Part shown: positions 7,838 through 15,584 of the stretch, in pieces
Layout of the letters: each line of letters starts with the position of its first letter
How positions within the stretch are numbered: the first letter of the stretch is position 1
Assembly (NCBI GenBank): GCA_018901375.1
Contig: JAHIEP010000046.1
Span: forward strand, 1 to 19,914
Length of the DNA: 19,914 bases
From: Nanobdellota archaeon
Lineage (GTDB): Archaea; Nanobdellota; Nanobdellia; Pacearchaeales; GW2011-AR1
Reading direction: 5' to 3'
Notes under the pieces: model-generated
The model's database searches: none
Seen by the model: the letters and a program-made list of their open reading frames with translations, nothing else
Told to the model about the DNA's origin: nothing
Position numbers and translations under genes: made by a program

Positions 7838-8335
7838 ATGGGGAAAAATGGACGATTGGTTTGGATAACGGGGCTTTCTGGGTCTGGGAAAACGACTTTG
7901 GCTAGGAGGCTTTGTGACTATATGGGAAACGGTATTGTTTATATGGACGGTGATGACTTAAGAAAAATATTGAGTGAGACCACGACTCATGATATGGATG
8001 GGAGAAAGAGGACGGCTAAGATTTATTCGAGGCTGTGTAGTTACTTAACGAGACAAGGAGCTGATGTCGTTATGAGCACTATTTCTTTGTTCCACGATAT
8101 TCACAAAAATAATAGAAGGAATAATTCTCGCTATTGTGAGGTTTTTTTGGATGTTGATGAAAATATTTTGAAAGATAGAAGGAAGAATCTTTATTTTGGA
8201 GAGATGGATAATGTAATAGGGATTGGTCAAGAACCAGAATTCCCTAGGAGTCCTACATTGACACTTTCGAATAATTATGCTTGCGATATAAATAAAAATG
8301 TTCAAAAAATAATAGAGGTGCTGGATGGACTCTGA
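7838..8335 (+). CDS. CysC-like kinase, probable cytidine diphosphoramidate 3'-kinase (Cj1415-like)
   Basis: This 165-residue P-loop kinase resembles adenylylsulfate kinase: TGLSGSGKTT (11-20) is the Walker A loop and MDGDDLR (36-42) is the acceptor-nucleotide motif seen as LDGDxxR in CysC. There are no other sulfate-assimilation genes here. Instead it heads an operon with a PEP-synthase-like enzyme, a nucleotidyltransferase and a C26 hydrolase. In Campylobacter jejuni the CysC homologue Cj1415 sits with the same partners and phosphorylates the 3'-hydroxyl of cytidine diphosphoramidate, the step equivalent to making PAPS from APS. I assign that role by context; the adenine or cytosine preference cannot be read. 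The TATA box lies 25 bp upstream, so the transcript is probably leaderless. The next gene overlaps by 11 bp. Confidence 0.7.
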   Translation: MGKNGRLVWITGLSGSGKTTLARRLCDYMGNGIVYMDGDDLRKILSETTTHDMDGRKRTAKIYSRLCSYLTRQGADVVMSTISLFHDIHKNNRRNNSRYCEVFLDVDENILKDRRKNLYFGEMDNVIGIGQEPEFPRSPTLTLSNNYACDINKNVQKIIEVLDGL

Positions 8336-9098
8336 TGAATCTGCGAATTATACGGGCAGAGGAGAGGTTTACAGAAAGTTTAGGTCTGGATATTCTGAGA
8401 AAGTTATTGATTTGCTTTTGGCTTATACTGGCCTTTCTCCAATAAAAGATACCGTCGCTGATATTGGTGCGGGAACGGGAATATTTTCTAAACAACTTGC
8501 AAATAGAGGGTATAGTGTTATTGCCGTAGAGCCGAATGATGATATGCGGACTAATGGGAGGGAATATACTGTTGATAAAGATAATATTAAGTGGAGAAAT
8601 GGATGTGCTGAGAATTCTGGTCTTGAAAACAAGTCTGTTGATTGGGTAACTATGGCTTCGTCTTTTCATTGGACAAAGCCCGAGAGGTCTCTTCCTGAGT
8701 TTTATAAAATACTTAAGGATGGTGGATATGTGACTCTTTTGTGGAATCCATTGGTGAAAGATGGCGATGTGATTCAGGAGAAAATTGAATCTATAATTCA
8801 ACGTAATGTTTCTGGTTTTTCGAGGGATTTTAGAAATGGAGAGAATTCAAGGGAAATTCTTCTCTCGAGTGGTTATTTTGATAACGTTGTTGAAATTAGA
8901 CGTGAGCACAAAAGAGATATGCCTGTTAAAGATTATCTTAATGCGTGGAGAGCCGCTAATCATTTGAGAACGACAGCGGAAAAAGTTAGAGAAGGAATAT
9001 TCGAGGATATCCTTAAAGAGATGGAAAAATGCTTGGGAGAACGGGAGATAATTGAGGTGCCTTATTTGACGAAAGCCTGGACGGCTAGAAAAAAATAA
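8325..9098 (+). CDS. Class I SAM-dependent methyltransferase, candidate phosphoramidate O-methyltransferase
   Basis: This 257-residue methyltransferase of the Methyltransf_11 type has motif I DIGAGTG (46-52), the acidic end of strand 2 in VEPNDDM, and SSFHWTKPERSLPEFYKILKDGG, typical of this family around motif IV. It overlaps the kinase gene by 11 bp and has a Shine-Dalgarno-like GAGGTG (8315-8320) at good spacing, so it is translated from the operon mRNA. The C. jejuni phosphoramidate locus also carries methyltransferase genes (Cj1419, Cj1420) beside the glutamine-kinase gene, where the final group is O-methyl phosphoramidate. Methylation of the phosphoramidate or of an intermediate is therefore the likeliest role. 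A glycan methyltransferase is the main alternative, since the motifs do not show the acceptor. Confidence 0.65.
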   Translation: MDSDESANYTGRGEVYRKFRSGYSEKVIDLLLAYTGLSPIKDTVADIGAGTGIFSKQLANRGYSVIAVEPNDDMRTNGREYTVDKDNIKWRNGCAENSGLENKSVDWVTMASSFHWTKPERSLPEFYKILKDGGYVTLLWNPLVKDGDVIQEKIESIIQRNVSGFSRDFRNGENSREILLSSGYFDNVVEIRREHKRDMPVKDYLNAWRAANHLRTTAEKVREGIFEDILKEMEKCLGEREIIEVPYLTKAWTARKK

Positions 9099-9106
9099 TT
9101 TTCAAA

Positions 9107-11476
9107 ATGGATAAATTTACGTTTGGAACTAAAGCAGAGACATTGGAAGGGATTAGCTCTCTCTTAAATGAGTGTGTTGTTCTTGATCAAATTTATTTTT
9201 CAGTTGGAGATTGGATAAATGATAGAGAAGAAATAATATGGAAATTGAAGCATTTTTTTAATTCAGATTTTATCGTCGTTAGAAGTAGTTCTTTGAATGA
9301 GGATACTTTTACTTCTTCGGGAGCTGGTAGTCATCAGACTGTTTTGAATGTTCCAAGAAATGATAGCGAGATGATTATTAAAGCTGTTGAGATGGTGAAA
9401 GAAAGTTACCTTAAGAAATCTCAATTTAATTTATTAAATCAAATTCTTGTTCAGCCAATGTTAGAAAATGTGTTCATGAGTGGTGTTGTGTTTACTAGAT
9501 GTCATACTACTGGGGCACCATATCTTTTGATAAATTATGATGACTCTTCTGGGAAAACTAACAGTGTTACGGGAGGATTGAATAGTCTTAAGACTTTTAC
9601 TTATTTGAAATCTTTAAAGTATTTGCCGAGTAATAAACTTCTTACTAAGGTGATTAGAGTCGCTAGAGAATTGGAATTAGTGACAGAGGTGGATGCTTTA
9701 GACATTGAGTTTGCAATAAATAATTTTGGGATTTTTTTGTTGCAGGTAAGACCATTGGTAATGTTGAAAAAAATAGAACCCGTTATGGACGAGAAAGTAA
9801 TTGCTACTGTAAAAAAAATAAAGGAATTTATTAATTCTAACGATAGGCGGTTTCCGAATTTGCACGGGTATAAAGCTATTTTTGGTTCTATGCCTGATTG
9901 GAATCCGGCAGAAATAATTGGTGAATCTCCGAAGCCGTTGGCGTTTTCATTGTATCGAGAACTTATTACCGATTATATTTGGCCATTAAGTAGAAGCAAG
10001 ATTGGATACAGGGATGTAGGATATCATCCTGGAATTGTTTCGTTAGGAGGTCGACCCTATGTTGATGTAAGATTGAGCTTTAATACTTTTATTCCAGTTA
10101 CATTGTCTGAGAGTGTATCTGAAAAACTTGTAAATTTTTATATAGATAAGCTCATAAATAGACCAGAGTTGCACGATAAAATTGAATTTGAAATAGCTCA
10201 CACTTGTTATAAGTTTGGTTATGAAAAAGAGGAGGTGGAGTTGAGACAAAATAATTTTTCTCCTTTGCAAATAAAGGAAATAAAAAAATCGTTGATAGAC
10301 CTTACTAATAAAATTGTGAATGGTTATTTTACTTCGATAGAAAGAGAGTTAGAGCTTAATGATTTTCTTGGTAATAGGAGACATAAGATAGTAGAATCTG
10401 ATATTGGTTATGATGTTAAAATTTCTCAGTTGATTCATGATTGTAAGCATTATGGAACTTTGCCGTTTTCTATATTGGCGAGATTTTCGTTTGTGGGAAA
10501 TATTTTATTGACGTCTCTCGTGGAAAAAGGGGTAATTACTTCTGATGAGAAAGATAATTTTTTTAAATCTATAAATTCTGTGGCTACGGAGTTTTTGAAA
10601 AAATTGGGTATGTTGAAAAATGGCGAGATAAGTAAGGAGGAGTTTTTAAAAGAGTTTGGACATTTGAGGCCTGGAACTTATGATATTTGCTCTGGGACAT
10701 ACAGAGAAAGATTTGAGGATTATTTTAATATGGAGCATATTGTAGGAAATACCGAAGGGGGATATTGTTTTGAATTTAGTTCTGAAAAGAAAGCTGCGAT
10801 TTCTCAAGCGATTAAAGAGGAGGGGCTTGATTTTACGGTTGAGCAATTTTTGGGTTTTACGAAGAAAGCTTTGGTGGCAAGGGAGAAATCTAAATTTGAG
10901 TTTACAAAAAATTTGAGTTTGATACTTGAGTATTGCCATCGGTTTATGTCTAAACATGGATTCAGTAAAGAAGATGTGGCTTTTTTAGAAATAGGCGATA
11001 TAATTGCCTTTTCTCATAAGTCTAAATCTATAACTGAGATTGAAGACTTGAAAAATAAAATAGCTGGGAATGATGTTGATTATCAAGTAACTAAATCGAT
11101 TAGGTTGCCGCCGCTTATTTATCAAGAAAGAAATGCGGAGTATTTTCATCAGTTTGATAATAAGCCGAATTATATAACTAATAAATTAGTTTGCGGGGAA
11201 ATAGTTTATTTGGACGGGGATATGGCTGTGGAAGATATAGAAGAAAAAATTGTTTTAATAGTGAATGCAGACCCGGGTTATGATTGGATATTCGGGCATA
11301 ACATAAAGGGATTAATAACTAAGTATGGAGGGGTGGCATCACATATGTCGATTCGGTGTGCTGAGTTTGGTTTGCCTGCGGCGATAGGTTGTGGAGAAAC
11401 TATTTTTAATCATATATGTAAATTTAAAGCCATAGAACTTAATTGTATGAATAATAAAATAAAGGGGATAAGTTGA
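9107..11476 (+). CDS. PEP-synthase-like phosphotransferase, probable L-glutamine kinase (Cj1418-like)
   Basis: This 789-residue protein has the PEP-synthase/PPDK layout without the PEP/pyruvate TIM barrel at the C-terminus. Residues about 1-220 form the ATP-grasp domain (VRSSSLNED 58-66; EVDALDIEF 194-202; LLQVRP 211-216). A central region of about 450 residues has no motif I recognise. The C-terminal swivelling phosphohistidine domain contains GGVASHMSIRCAEFGLPAAIG with the phospho-acceptor-type His746. This matches the length and order of C. jejuni Cj1418, an ATP-dependent kinase that phosphorylates the amide nitrogen of L-glutamine, the P-N bond-forming step. Following a nucleotidyltransferase-C26 hydrolase pair supports glutamine as substrate; rifampin phosphotransferase-like activity is the other possibility. 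The ATG is 8 bp after the methyltransferase stop, with no Shine-Dalgarno sequence. Its stop shares one base with the next start. Confidence 0.7.
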   Translation: MDKFTFGTKAETLEGISSLLNECVVLDQIYFSVGDWINDREEIIWKLKHFFNSDFIVVRSSSLNEDTFTSSGAGSHQTVLNVPRNDSEMIIKAVEMVKESYLKKSQFNLLNQILVQPMLENVFMSGVVFTRCHTTGAPYLLINYDDSSGKTNSVTGGLNSLKTFTYLKSLKYLPSNKLLTKVIRVARELELVTEVDALDIEFAINNFGIFLLQVRPLVMLKKIEPVMDEKVIATVKKIKEFINSNDRRFPNLHGYKAIFGSMPDWNPAEIIGESPKPLAFSLYRELITDYIWPLSRSKIGYRDVGYHPGIVSLGGRPYVDVRLSFNTFIPVTLSESVSEKLVNFYIDKLINRPELHDKIEFEIAHTCYKFGYEKEEVELRQNNFSPLQIKEIKKSLIDLTNKIVNGYFTSIERELELNDFLGNRRHKIVESDIGYDVKISQLIHDCKHYGTLPFSILARFSFVGNILLTSLVEKGVITSDEKDNFFKSINSVATEFLKKLGMLKNGEISKEEFLKEFGHLRPGTYDICSGTYRERFEDYFNMEHIVGNTEGGYCFEFSSEKKAAISQAIKEEGLDFTVEQFLGFTKKALVAREKSKFEFTKNLSLILEYCHRFMSKHGFSKEDVAFLEIGDIIAFSHKSKSITEIEDLKNKIAGNDVDYQVTKSIRLPPLIYQERNAEYFHQFDNKPNYITNKLVCGEIVYLDGDMAVEDIEEKIVLIVNADPGYDWIFGHNIKGLITKYGGVASHMSIRCAEFGLPAAIGCGETIFNHICKFKAIELNCMNNKIKGIS

Positions 11477-12264
11477 TGAAAGCTATAGTTTGTGCTGCTG
11501 GAATGGGAACACGTCTTGGGAGATATTCCGAGGACAAACCTAAATGTATGCTTGAGATTGGAGGAGAGTCTTTGCTGGAGAGGCAGGTTAGAACTTTGAA
11601 GAAATCTGGGATTGATGATATTGGTGTTGTGAGAGGATATATGCCTGAGAAAATTAATGTTTCTAGCGTGAAGTATTATGATAATCCGAATTTTGCGAGA
11701 ACGAATATGGTGGTATCTTTGATGACTGCCGAAAGAGAATTTTCTAAAGGTGAGAATCTCGTCTGCTATGGCGATATAATTTATGAGAATAGATTAATAG
11801 ATAAATTAAAGCAAAGTGGTGCTGATGTATCTGTTCTTGTGGACGATGACTGGCTTCCTTATTGGAAGGCGAGATTGGACAACTGGGAATCGGATATCGA
11901 AAGTTTAGTGTATGATTCTAATAGTAATATAATTGATATAGGAAATCCAAAATGTGATTTAAGTGATGCTCAATCGAGGTATATAGGTTTGATAAAATTT
12001 AGCGAGAAGGGTGCGAGAGAATTTGTGAGAATATTTTATGAGAATAAAGAGAAGTGTTGGGATTCTGATGAGCCGTGGTTGAATTCTAAATCTTTTAAGC
12101 AGGCGTATATTACGTGCATGCTTCAGGAGATGATTAATCAGAATGTCGATGTTGTGGCTGTGCATACAGAGAGGGGTTGGCTTGAATTTGATACTGAGGA
12201 GGATGTGAATAGGGTCGGAGAATGGATTAGGGAAGGGAAAATTAAACAATTTATAAATTTGTGA
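11476..12264 (+). CDS. Nucleotidyltransferase, probable CTP:phosphoglutamine cytidylyltransferase (Cj1416-like)
   Basis: This 262-residue sugar-nucleotidyltransferase-fold enzyme begins with AIVCAAGMGTRLG (3-15), followed by KPKCML (21-26), the usual NTP-binding loop and lysine. CYGDIIY and the late segment WLEFDTEEDV supply likely metal-binding acidic residues, the last as in LicC-type cytidylyltransferases. In C. jejuni Cj1416 uses CTP and N-phosphoryl-L-glutamine to make gamma-glutamyl-CDP-amidate; position between the kinase and hydrolase homologues supports that role here. I chose ATG 11476, which overlaps the previous stop as TGATG and follows a weak purine-rich AAGGGGAT. A TTG one codon earlier is less likely. 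CDP-choline- or sugar-type cytidylyl transfer cannot be excluded from motifs alone. Confidence 0.7.
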   Translation: MKAIVCAAGMGTRLGRYSEDKPKCMLEIGGESLLERQVRTLKKSGIDDIGVVRGYMPEKINVSSVKYYDNPNFARTNMVVSLMTAEREFSKGENLVCYGDIIYENRLIDKLKQSGADVSVLVDDDWLPYWKARLDNWESDIESLVYDSNSNIIDIGNPKCDLSDAQSRYIGLIKFSEKGAREFVRIFYENKEKCWDSDEPWLNSKSFKQAYITCMLQEMINQNVDVVAVHTERGWLEFDTEEDVNRVGEWIREGKIKQFINL

Positions 12265-12929
12265 TGTTGACGTTAATAACTCAAAGAGATATATGTGATA
12301 AAAAGCTTGGAGGAACTGATATGCTTGAACATAGCTATGTTGAGTATTATGAAAAAATGGGATTGGATTTAATACCTGTTCCGAATGGTGTTGGAAATAT
12401 TGGAAGGTATTTTGACTTGAATCCTTCTTTGGTTATTCTTTCTGGGGGGAATGATATTTCTCCAAGTTTATATGGAGGAAAGTATTTGTCTAATTCATTG
12501 AGTTCTTGGGAAAGAGATATGCTTGAAAGAAGGCTTGTTGATTATGCCGTTGAAAGACAAGTGCCGATTTTGGGAGAATGTAGGGGGATGCAGTTTCTTA
12601 ATGTTTATTTTGGGGGTAAGGTTTTGCAGAATGTTGGGAGAGAGGGACATGTTGCTAAGACTCATGAAATTGAGATAGTTGTTGGTAGAATATTTGGTAA
12701 AAATAATCCTGTTGTTAATTCTTATCATAATCATTGTATTTCTGAGAAAGAGTTATCTTCGGAATTAAAAGTTTTTGCTAAATCTTCTGAAGGATTTGTC
12801 GAGGGGGTTTATCATTCGAGTTTGCCTATTATGGGAATGATGTGGCATCCTGAAAGAAAGGGTTGCGCTGAAGGATTAAATGAAAAATTAATAGCGAATT
12901 TTTTAGATTTTCGTGAATTTTATTTTTAG
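12264..12929 (+). CDS. Class I glutamine-amidotransferase-like hydrolase (peptidase C26), probable gamma-glutamyl-CDP-amidate hydrolase (Cj1417-like)
   Basis: This 221-residue protein is a stand-alone class I GATase-fold hydrolase related to PuuD. LSGGNDISP (59-67) is the PuuD-type signature, GECRGMQ (104-110) carries the nucleophile Cys106, and MMWHPE (192-197) supplies His195 and Glu197 of the triad, so it appears active. With no synthetase partner, it should hydrolyse a gamma-glutamyl bond itself. In C. jejuni Cj1417 releases glutamate from gamma-glutamyl-CDP-amidate to leave cytidine diphosphoramidate, which is then 3'-phosphorylated by Cj1415. The ATG at 12264 overlaps the cytidylyltransferase stop by one base; a GTG one codon earlier is possible. 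The last 27 bp overlap the convergent sulfotransferase-like gene. Confidence 0.7.
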   Translation: MLTLITQRDICDKKLGGTDMLEHSYVEYYEKMGLDLIPVPNGVGNIGRYFDLNPSLVILSGGNDISPSLYGGKYLSNSLSSWERDMLERRLVDYAVERQVPILGECRGMQFLNVYFGGKVLQNVGREGHVAKTHEIEIVVGRIFGKNNPVVNSYHNHCISEKELSSELKVFAKSSEGFVEGVYHSSLPIMGMMWHPERKGCAEGLNEKLIANFLDFREFYF

Positions 12930-14015
12930 TCCTGTTTTTATGTTGTAATTTATTTTTGTAAATAGCTCTTGTGAAATAAATGTTATTTTGACCAAGGGCA
13001 GACCTATTAATGGAATCATATAAACGAATCTTAGAAATTTTAGGAATATTTTTTTGGCGCCTTTGTGGACGGTGTTTATGTGATTCAGCGAGAGGTTTCG
13101 TCTTATAGAAAAATATTCTATCCACAATGGTTCGTATCTTGGGATTCTTTTGTAATTAAATATTTTGATTAAATCCGAAAAGCAAAATTGGACTAAATTT
13201 ATTTCTGCGGTTGATAGCTCGTCTTTCCATTTTTCGTTTGCGAATTTTGAGTCTGGGATGTTGGATATTGCTCCGCTGGTTGATTCGAGTTTTTCGTTTT
13301 TGAATCCGTAATAGTCTTTGTCTAGAAATGTAGCTGAGTTTAGAGAAGGGTTGTCTTTGATTTTTAACCAGTTAATTAATTCGAATTTTATTTTTTTATA
13401 ATTGGTATGTAATGTTTCGTGTTTTATTGCCATGACGTCTTGTTTCTTTTTTTTCATTTGTTTATATAGATAGGTCGTGTTTCTTAGCATTGTTATGGCG
13501 AGTATAGTGTTCCTCATTTTTTTTCCAGAGTAGAAGCTTGCCCTCGGGTCTCTTATGAGAAATAGCATTTTTTGTTTTGGGAAGTTGTGTGCTAGGTCTA
13601 TGAACATTTCCGGCACGTGAGAATGTCCGAGGATATATCTTACTTTACTTACGTCTTTTTGAAAATGTTTTGTGTAGGCATAATGTGTTCCGATGAAAAT
13701 TGTTTTAGTGCTTGTTCCGAATTTGTCTGTATATTCTTTGAGATATTTTGCGAATATTTTTTTGGGGAATTTTTTTTGGAAATCGTTGTCTCCTATGTAC
13801 ATGGAAACTCGCTCAGCTATTCTTTCGTGAATTAGGTTGACTATATCATTAAAATTTTTATTTTCAATTTCGTTATTTTTTAAATAGTAAAATATGATTG
13901 TGGTAATTTCTGGATGACCGTCTAAAAGTCCTTGCACGAATATACTGCTTCCCCTACCTAAAGGAATCATATTGATAATTTTTATTTTATCTGGATGAAA
14001 ATTATGAAATTCCAT
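12903..14015 (-). CDS. Sulfotransferase-fold protein, candidate phosphoramidate transferase
   Basis: This 370-residue protein has both nucleotide-binding marks of PAPS-dependent sulfotransferases. GRGSSIFVQGLLDGHPEI (20-37) is the 5'-phosphosulfate loop (usually GRSGTTxLxxLLDxHP), and LFLIRDPRASFYS (151-163) is the 3'-phosphate motif with Arg155. A canonical Lys/Arg-Ser-Gly is replaced by Arg-Gly-Ser-Ser. It lies 1 nt after the flippase stop, so it is co-transcribed with glycan export, and its end overlaps the phosphoramidate operon by 27 bp. Plain sulfation of a glycan is the default family function. No PAPS-making genes are here apart from the CysC-like kinase, whose expected product, 3'-phospho-CDP-amidate, resembles PAPS; phosphoramidate transfer is therefore a concrete alternative. 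The C-terminal ~70 residues are hydrophobic/basic and may contact membrane. Confidence 0.6.
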   Translation of the reverse strand: MEFHNFHPDKIKIINMIPLGRGSSIFVQGLLDGHPEITTIIFYYLKNNEIENKNFNDIVNLIHERIAERVSMYIGDNDFQKKFPKKIFAKYLKEYTDKFGTSTKTIFIGTHYAYTKHFQKDVSKVRYILGHSHVPEMFIDLAHNFPKQKMLFLIRDPRASFYSGKKMRNTILAITMLRNTTYLYKQMKKKKQDVMAIKHETLHTNYKKIKFELINWLKIKDNPSLNSATFLDKDYYGFKNEKLESTSGAISNIPDSKFANEKWKDELSTAEINLVQFCFSDLIKIFNYKRIPRYEPLWIEYFSIRRNLSLNHINTVHKGAKKIFLKFLRFVYMIPLIGLPLVKITFISQELFTKINYNIKTGLKIKFTKI

Positions 14016-14016
14016 T

Positions 14017-15369
14017 TTATCTTTTCTTTTTGAAGATTATTAATCCTGCGAGATTTAGATATCGACTTATTATTGTTGCGATACATGCGCCGTAAGTTGC
14101 TTGCATCATTCCGTATGGAAGTAGTGCTGTTATTAATATGTAATTTAGTGCTATGTTGAGGAGCGTCGAGGCAAAAAGAATTATTGCGAATTTTTTGGTA
14201 TATTTTTGAGAAATATAGTAGGTTGTGTAGAGTGCGATTAGTGGAGCGCTGATTAGTATTAGAGAGAAAATTTCGAGGATGTGAACGGCTGGGGAAAAAG
14301 ACGGGCCTGGAATTTTTATTATTATTTTTGCGAAGACGAATGTGAATATTGCTGCTGATATACTTATTAGGAGAGTTAGTCTTATTGTTTTTTTGAATCC
14401 TTGTTCGAGCCTGTCGCCTTTTAGTTTTGAAAAAATCGGGAGAAGGGAGATTGATGAGAATGATAGAATTGCTGCTGCTGAGCCGATTAATCCGAATGCT
14501 GCAAAGTAATATCCGATAAAAGTTGAGTCTTCGATGAATCCCCCAAGCATAAACATATCGATGTTGCCGAAAAATGTTCCAGAAAGAGCAATTGCCGAGA
14601 GTGGTATAACGAATTTCCAAATTGTTGATTTTTCTTTTTTTGTTAGTTGTTTTGGTTTTATATCTTTAAAGTAATTTAATTTGAAAAATAAGAATGTGCT
14701 GGCAATGAAGTAGGTTAGTGAAAGGGTTAAAATTATTAGTGATATTGTTGCCGATACTGAGAGTTTTTTGGCGAAGAGAATAATTGATATTGGGACTATG
14801 ATTAACCTTAGGGATTGGATTATTATTTCTTTAATTAGTGGTATTTTGAAATTGTTTTTTGCGTGAAAAATTTGGATGAAAAAACCTATTGACAGGTTTG
14901 CTAAGAGATAAAGGATTCCTATTAAGAGAGCGAGGAAGATTGGTTTTTTGTAGTAGTAAACTGCAAGTGGGTAGCTTAAAATTGCCAATGATATTGCGGT
15001 TATTAGAAATAGAATTATTTTTATTTTTCTGAAATAAAGGTAATATCCTTTTGCAGAAGAAATGTTTTTGCCTGCTAATTTTTTAGACATAAATGTTGTG
15101 ATTGCGGCGCCGACGCCTAGGTCTGAAAAAATGGTAAAAAGAAGAATTGCCGAGAGTGTTAGTCCGTAGAGTCCGTAGAGTTCTGGAAGTAAAATTCTGG
15201 CTAAAATAATTGTAAAGAGAAGTGAGCCAACTTTTGAGACTATCGTCGTCGTAATTTGATAGGTTGAATTTTTTATTGCTTGGCCAGTGTTTCCTTTGAG
15301 GTCTCTTCTTTTTATTCTTCCGAGGATTCCTTTAATTTCTTTTACTTCTTCTTTTATTGCATTGTTCAT
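14017..15369 (-). CDS. Wzx-type oligosaccharide flippase (MOP superfamily)
   Basis: This 450-residue integral membrane protein has about 12 hydrophobic segments after a charged N-terminal region of some 30 residues. The opening pattern, with STYQITTTIVSKVGSLLFTIILARIL followed by LYGLYGL, is typical of the polysaccharide biosynthesis/Wzx family, in which the first helix ends near A-R-x-L and the first loop has a Y/F-G. It would flip lipid-linked oligosaccharide across the cytoplasmic membrane. It is first in an operon with the sulfotransferase-like gene (1-nt gap). A TATA-like TTTTAAATA lies 25-29 nt before the ATG. The glycan assembled by the neighbouring glycosyltransferases is its natural cargo, by inference. 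Confidence 0.8.
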   Translation of the reverse strand: MNNAIKEEVKEIKGILGRIKRRDLKGNTGQAIKNSTYQITTTIVSKVGSLLFTIILARILLPELYGLYGLTLSAILLFTIFSDLGVGAAITTFMSKKLAGKNISSAKGYYLYFRKIKIILFLITAISLAILSYPLAVYYYKKPIFLALLIGILYLLANLSIGFFIQIFHAKNNFKIPLIKEIIIQSLRLIIVPISIILFAKKLSVSATISLIILTLSLTYFIASTFLFFKLNYFKDIKPKQLTKKEKSTIWKFVIPLSAIALSGTFFGNIDMFMLGGFIEDSTFIGYYFAAFGLIGSAAAILSFSSISLLPIFSKLKGDRLEQGFKKTIRLTLLISISAAIFTFVFAKIIIKIPGPSFSPAVHILEIFSLILISAPLIALYTTYYISQKYTKKFAIILFASTLLNIALNYILITALLPYGMMQATYGACIATIISRYLNLAGLIIFKKKR

Positions 15370-15393
15370 TATAGGAAGATGTGGGTTTTTGAA

Positions 15394-15402
15394 TATTTAA
15401 AA
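15394..15402 (-). promoter_or_regulatory. TATA box of the flippase operon
   Basis: The minus strand reads TTTTAAATA, centred about 28 nt before the ATG at 15369. No Shine-Dalgarno sequence is visible. Confidence 0.5.
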
Positions 15403-15427
15403 GTACGTAATTATATGGTGTTCAAAT

Positions 15428-15437
15428 TTTATAAATA
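15428..15437 (+). promoter_or_regulatory. Relict TATA box
   Basis: TTTATAAATA is centred about 24 bp before the ACG at 15457 where the degraded epimerase frame begins. The spacing equals that of the live genes here, so it looks like the promoter of the lost gene. Confidence 0.4.
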
Positions 15438-15456
15438 GCGTAAATTAATTAGAAGC

Positions 15457-15549
15457 ACGAAAATAATATTGGTTGCCGGTGGTGTTGAATTTCTTGAGGG
15501 TAATTTGTGTAAATTTTTATTAGAAATAGAAAAAGAGTTATTTCTATGA
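15457..15549 (+). pseudogene. Relic N-terminus of an NAD-dependent sugar-nucleotide epimerase/dehydratase
   Basis: The plus strand between the flippase and secD encodes, from ACG at 15457 to TGA at 15547, a 30-codon frame whose sense is ILVAGGVEFLEGNLCKFLLE. This matches the first Rossmann unit of extended SDR enzymes such as GalE/RmlB (ILVTGGAGFxGSNLCxxLLE). The start codon reads ACG instead of ATG, the GxxGxxG loop has decayed (Gly to Glu at two places), and the frame stops before the second strand. Recognition rests on about 20 residues. Decayed homology may continue past 15549 in a shifted frame, up to the secD end. A TATA box at the usual distance upstream supports a once-functional gene. 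It fits a surface-glycan locus that has lost a sugar-nucleotide gene. Confidence 0.55.
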
Positions 15550-15584
15550 ATAATTGGGGAAATTGTCGATATAATTCTACTGTT

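Noticed and set aside
7838..8335. APS kinase of sulfate assimilation
   Set aside because: No ATP sulfurylase or reductase genes nearby; all operon partners point to phosphoramidate donor synthesis.
11473..11475. TTG start for the nucleotidyltransferase
   Set aside because: The ATG one codon later overlaps the previous stop as TGATG, the same arrangement seen at 12264.
9107..11476. PEP synthase / pyruvate phosphate dikinase of central metabolism
   Set aside because: It ends at the phosphohistidine domain and has no PEP-binding TIM barrel; partners are a nucleotidyltransferase and a C26 hydrolase.
12261..12263. GTG start for the C26 hydrolase
   Set aside because: The adjacent ATG at 12264 gives the usual one-base overlap and the protein needs no extra residue.
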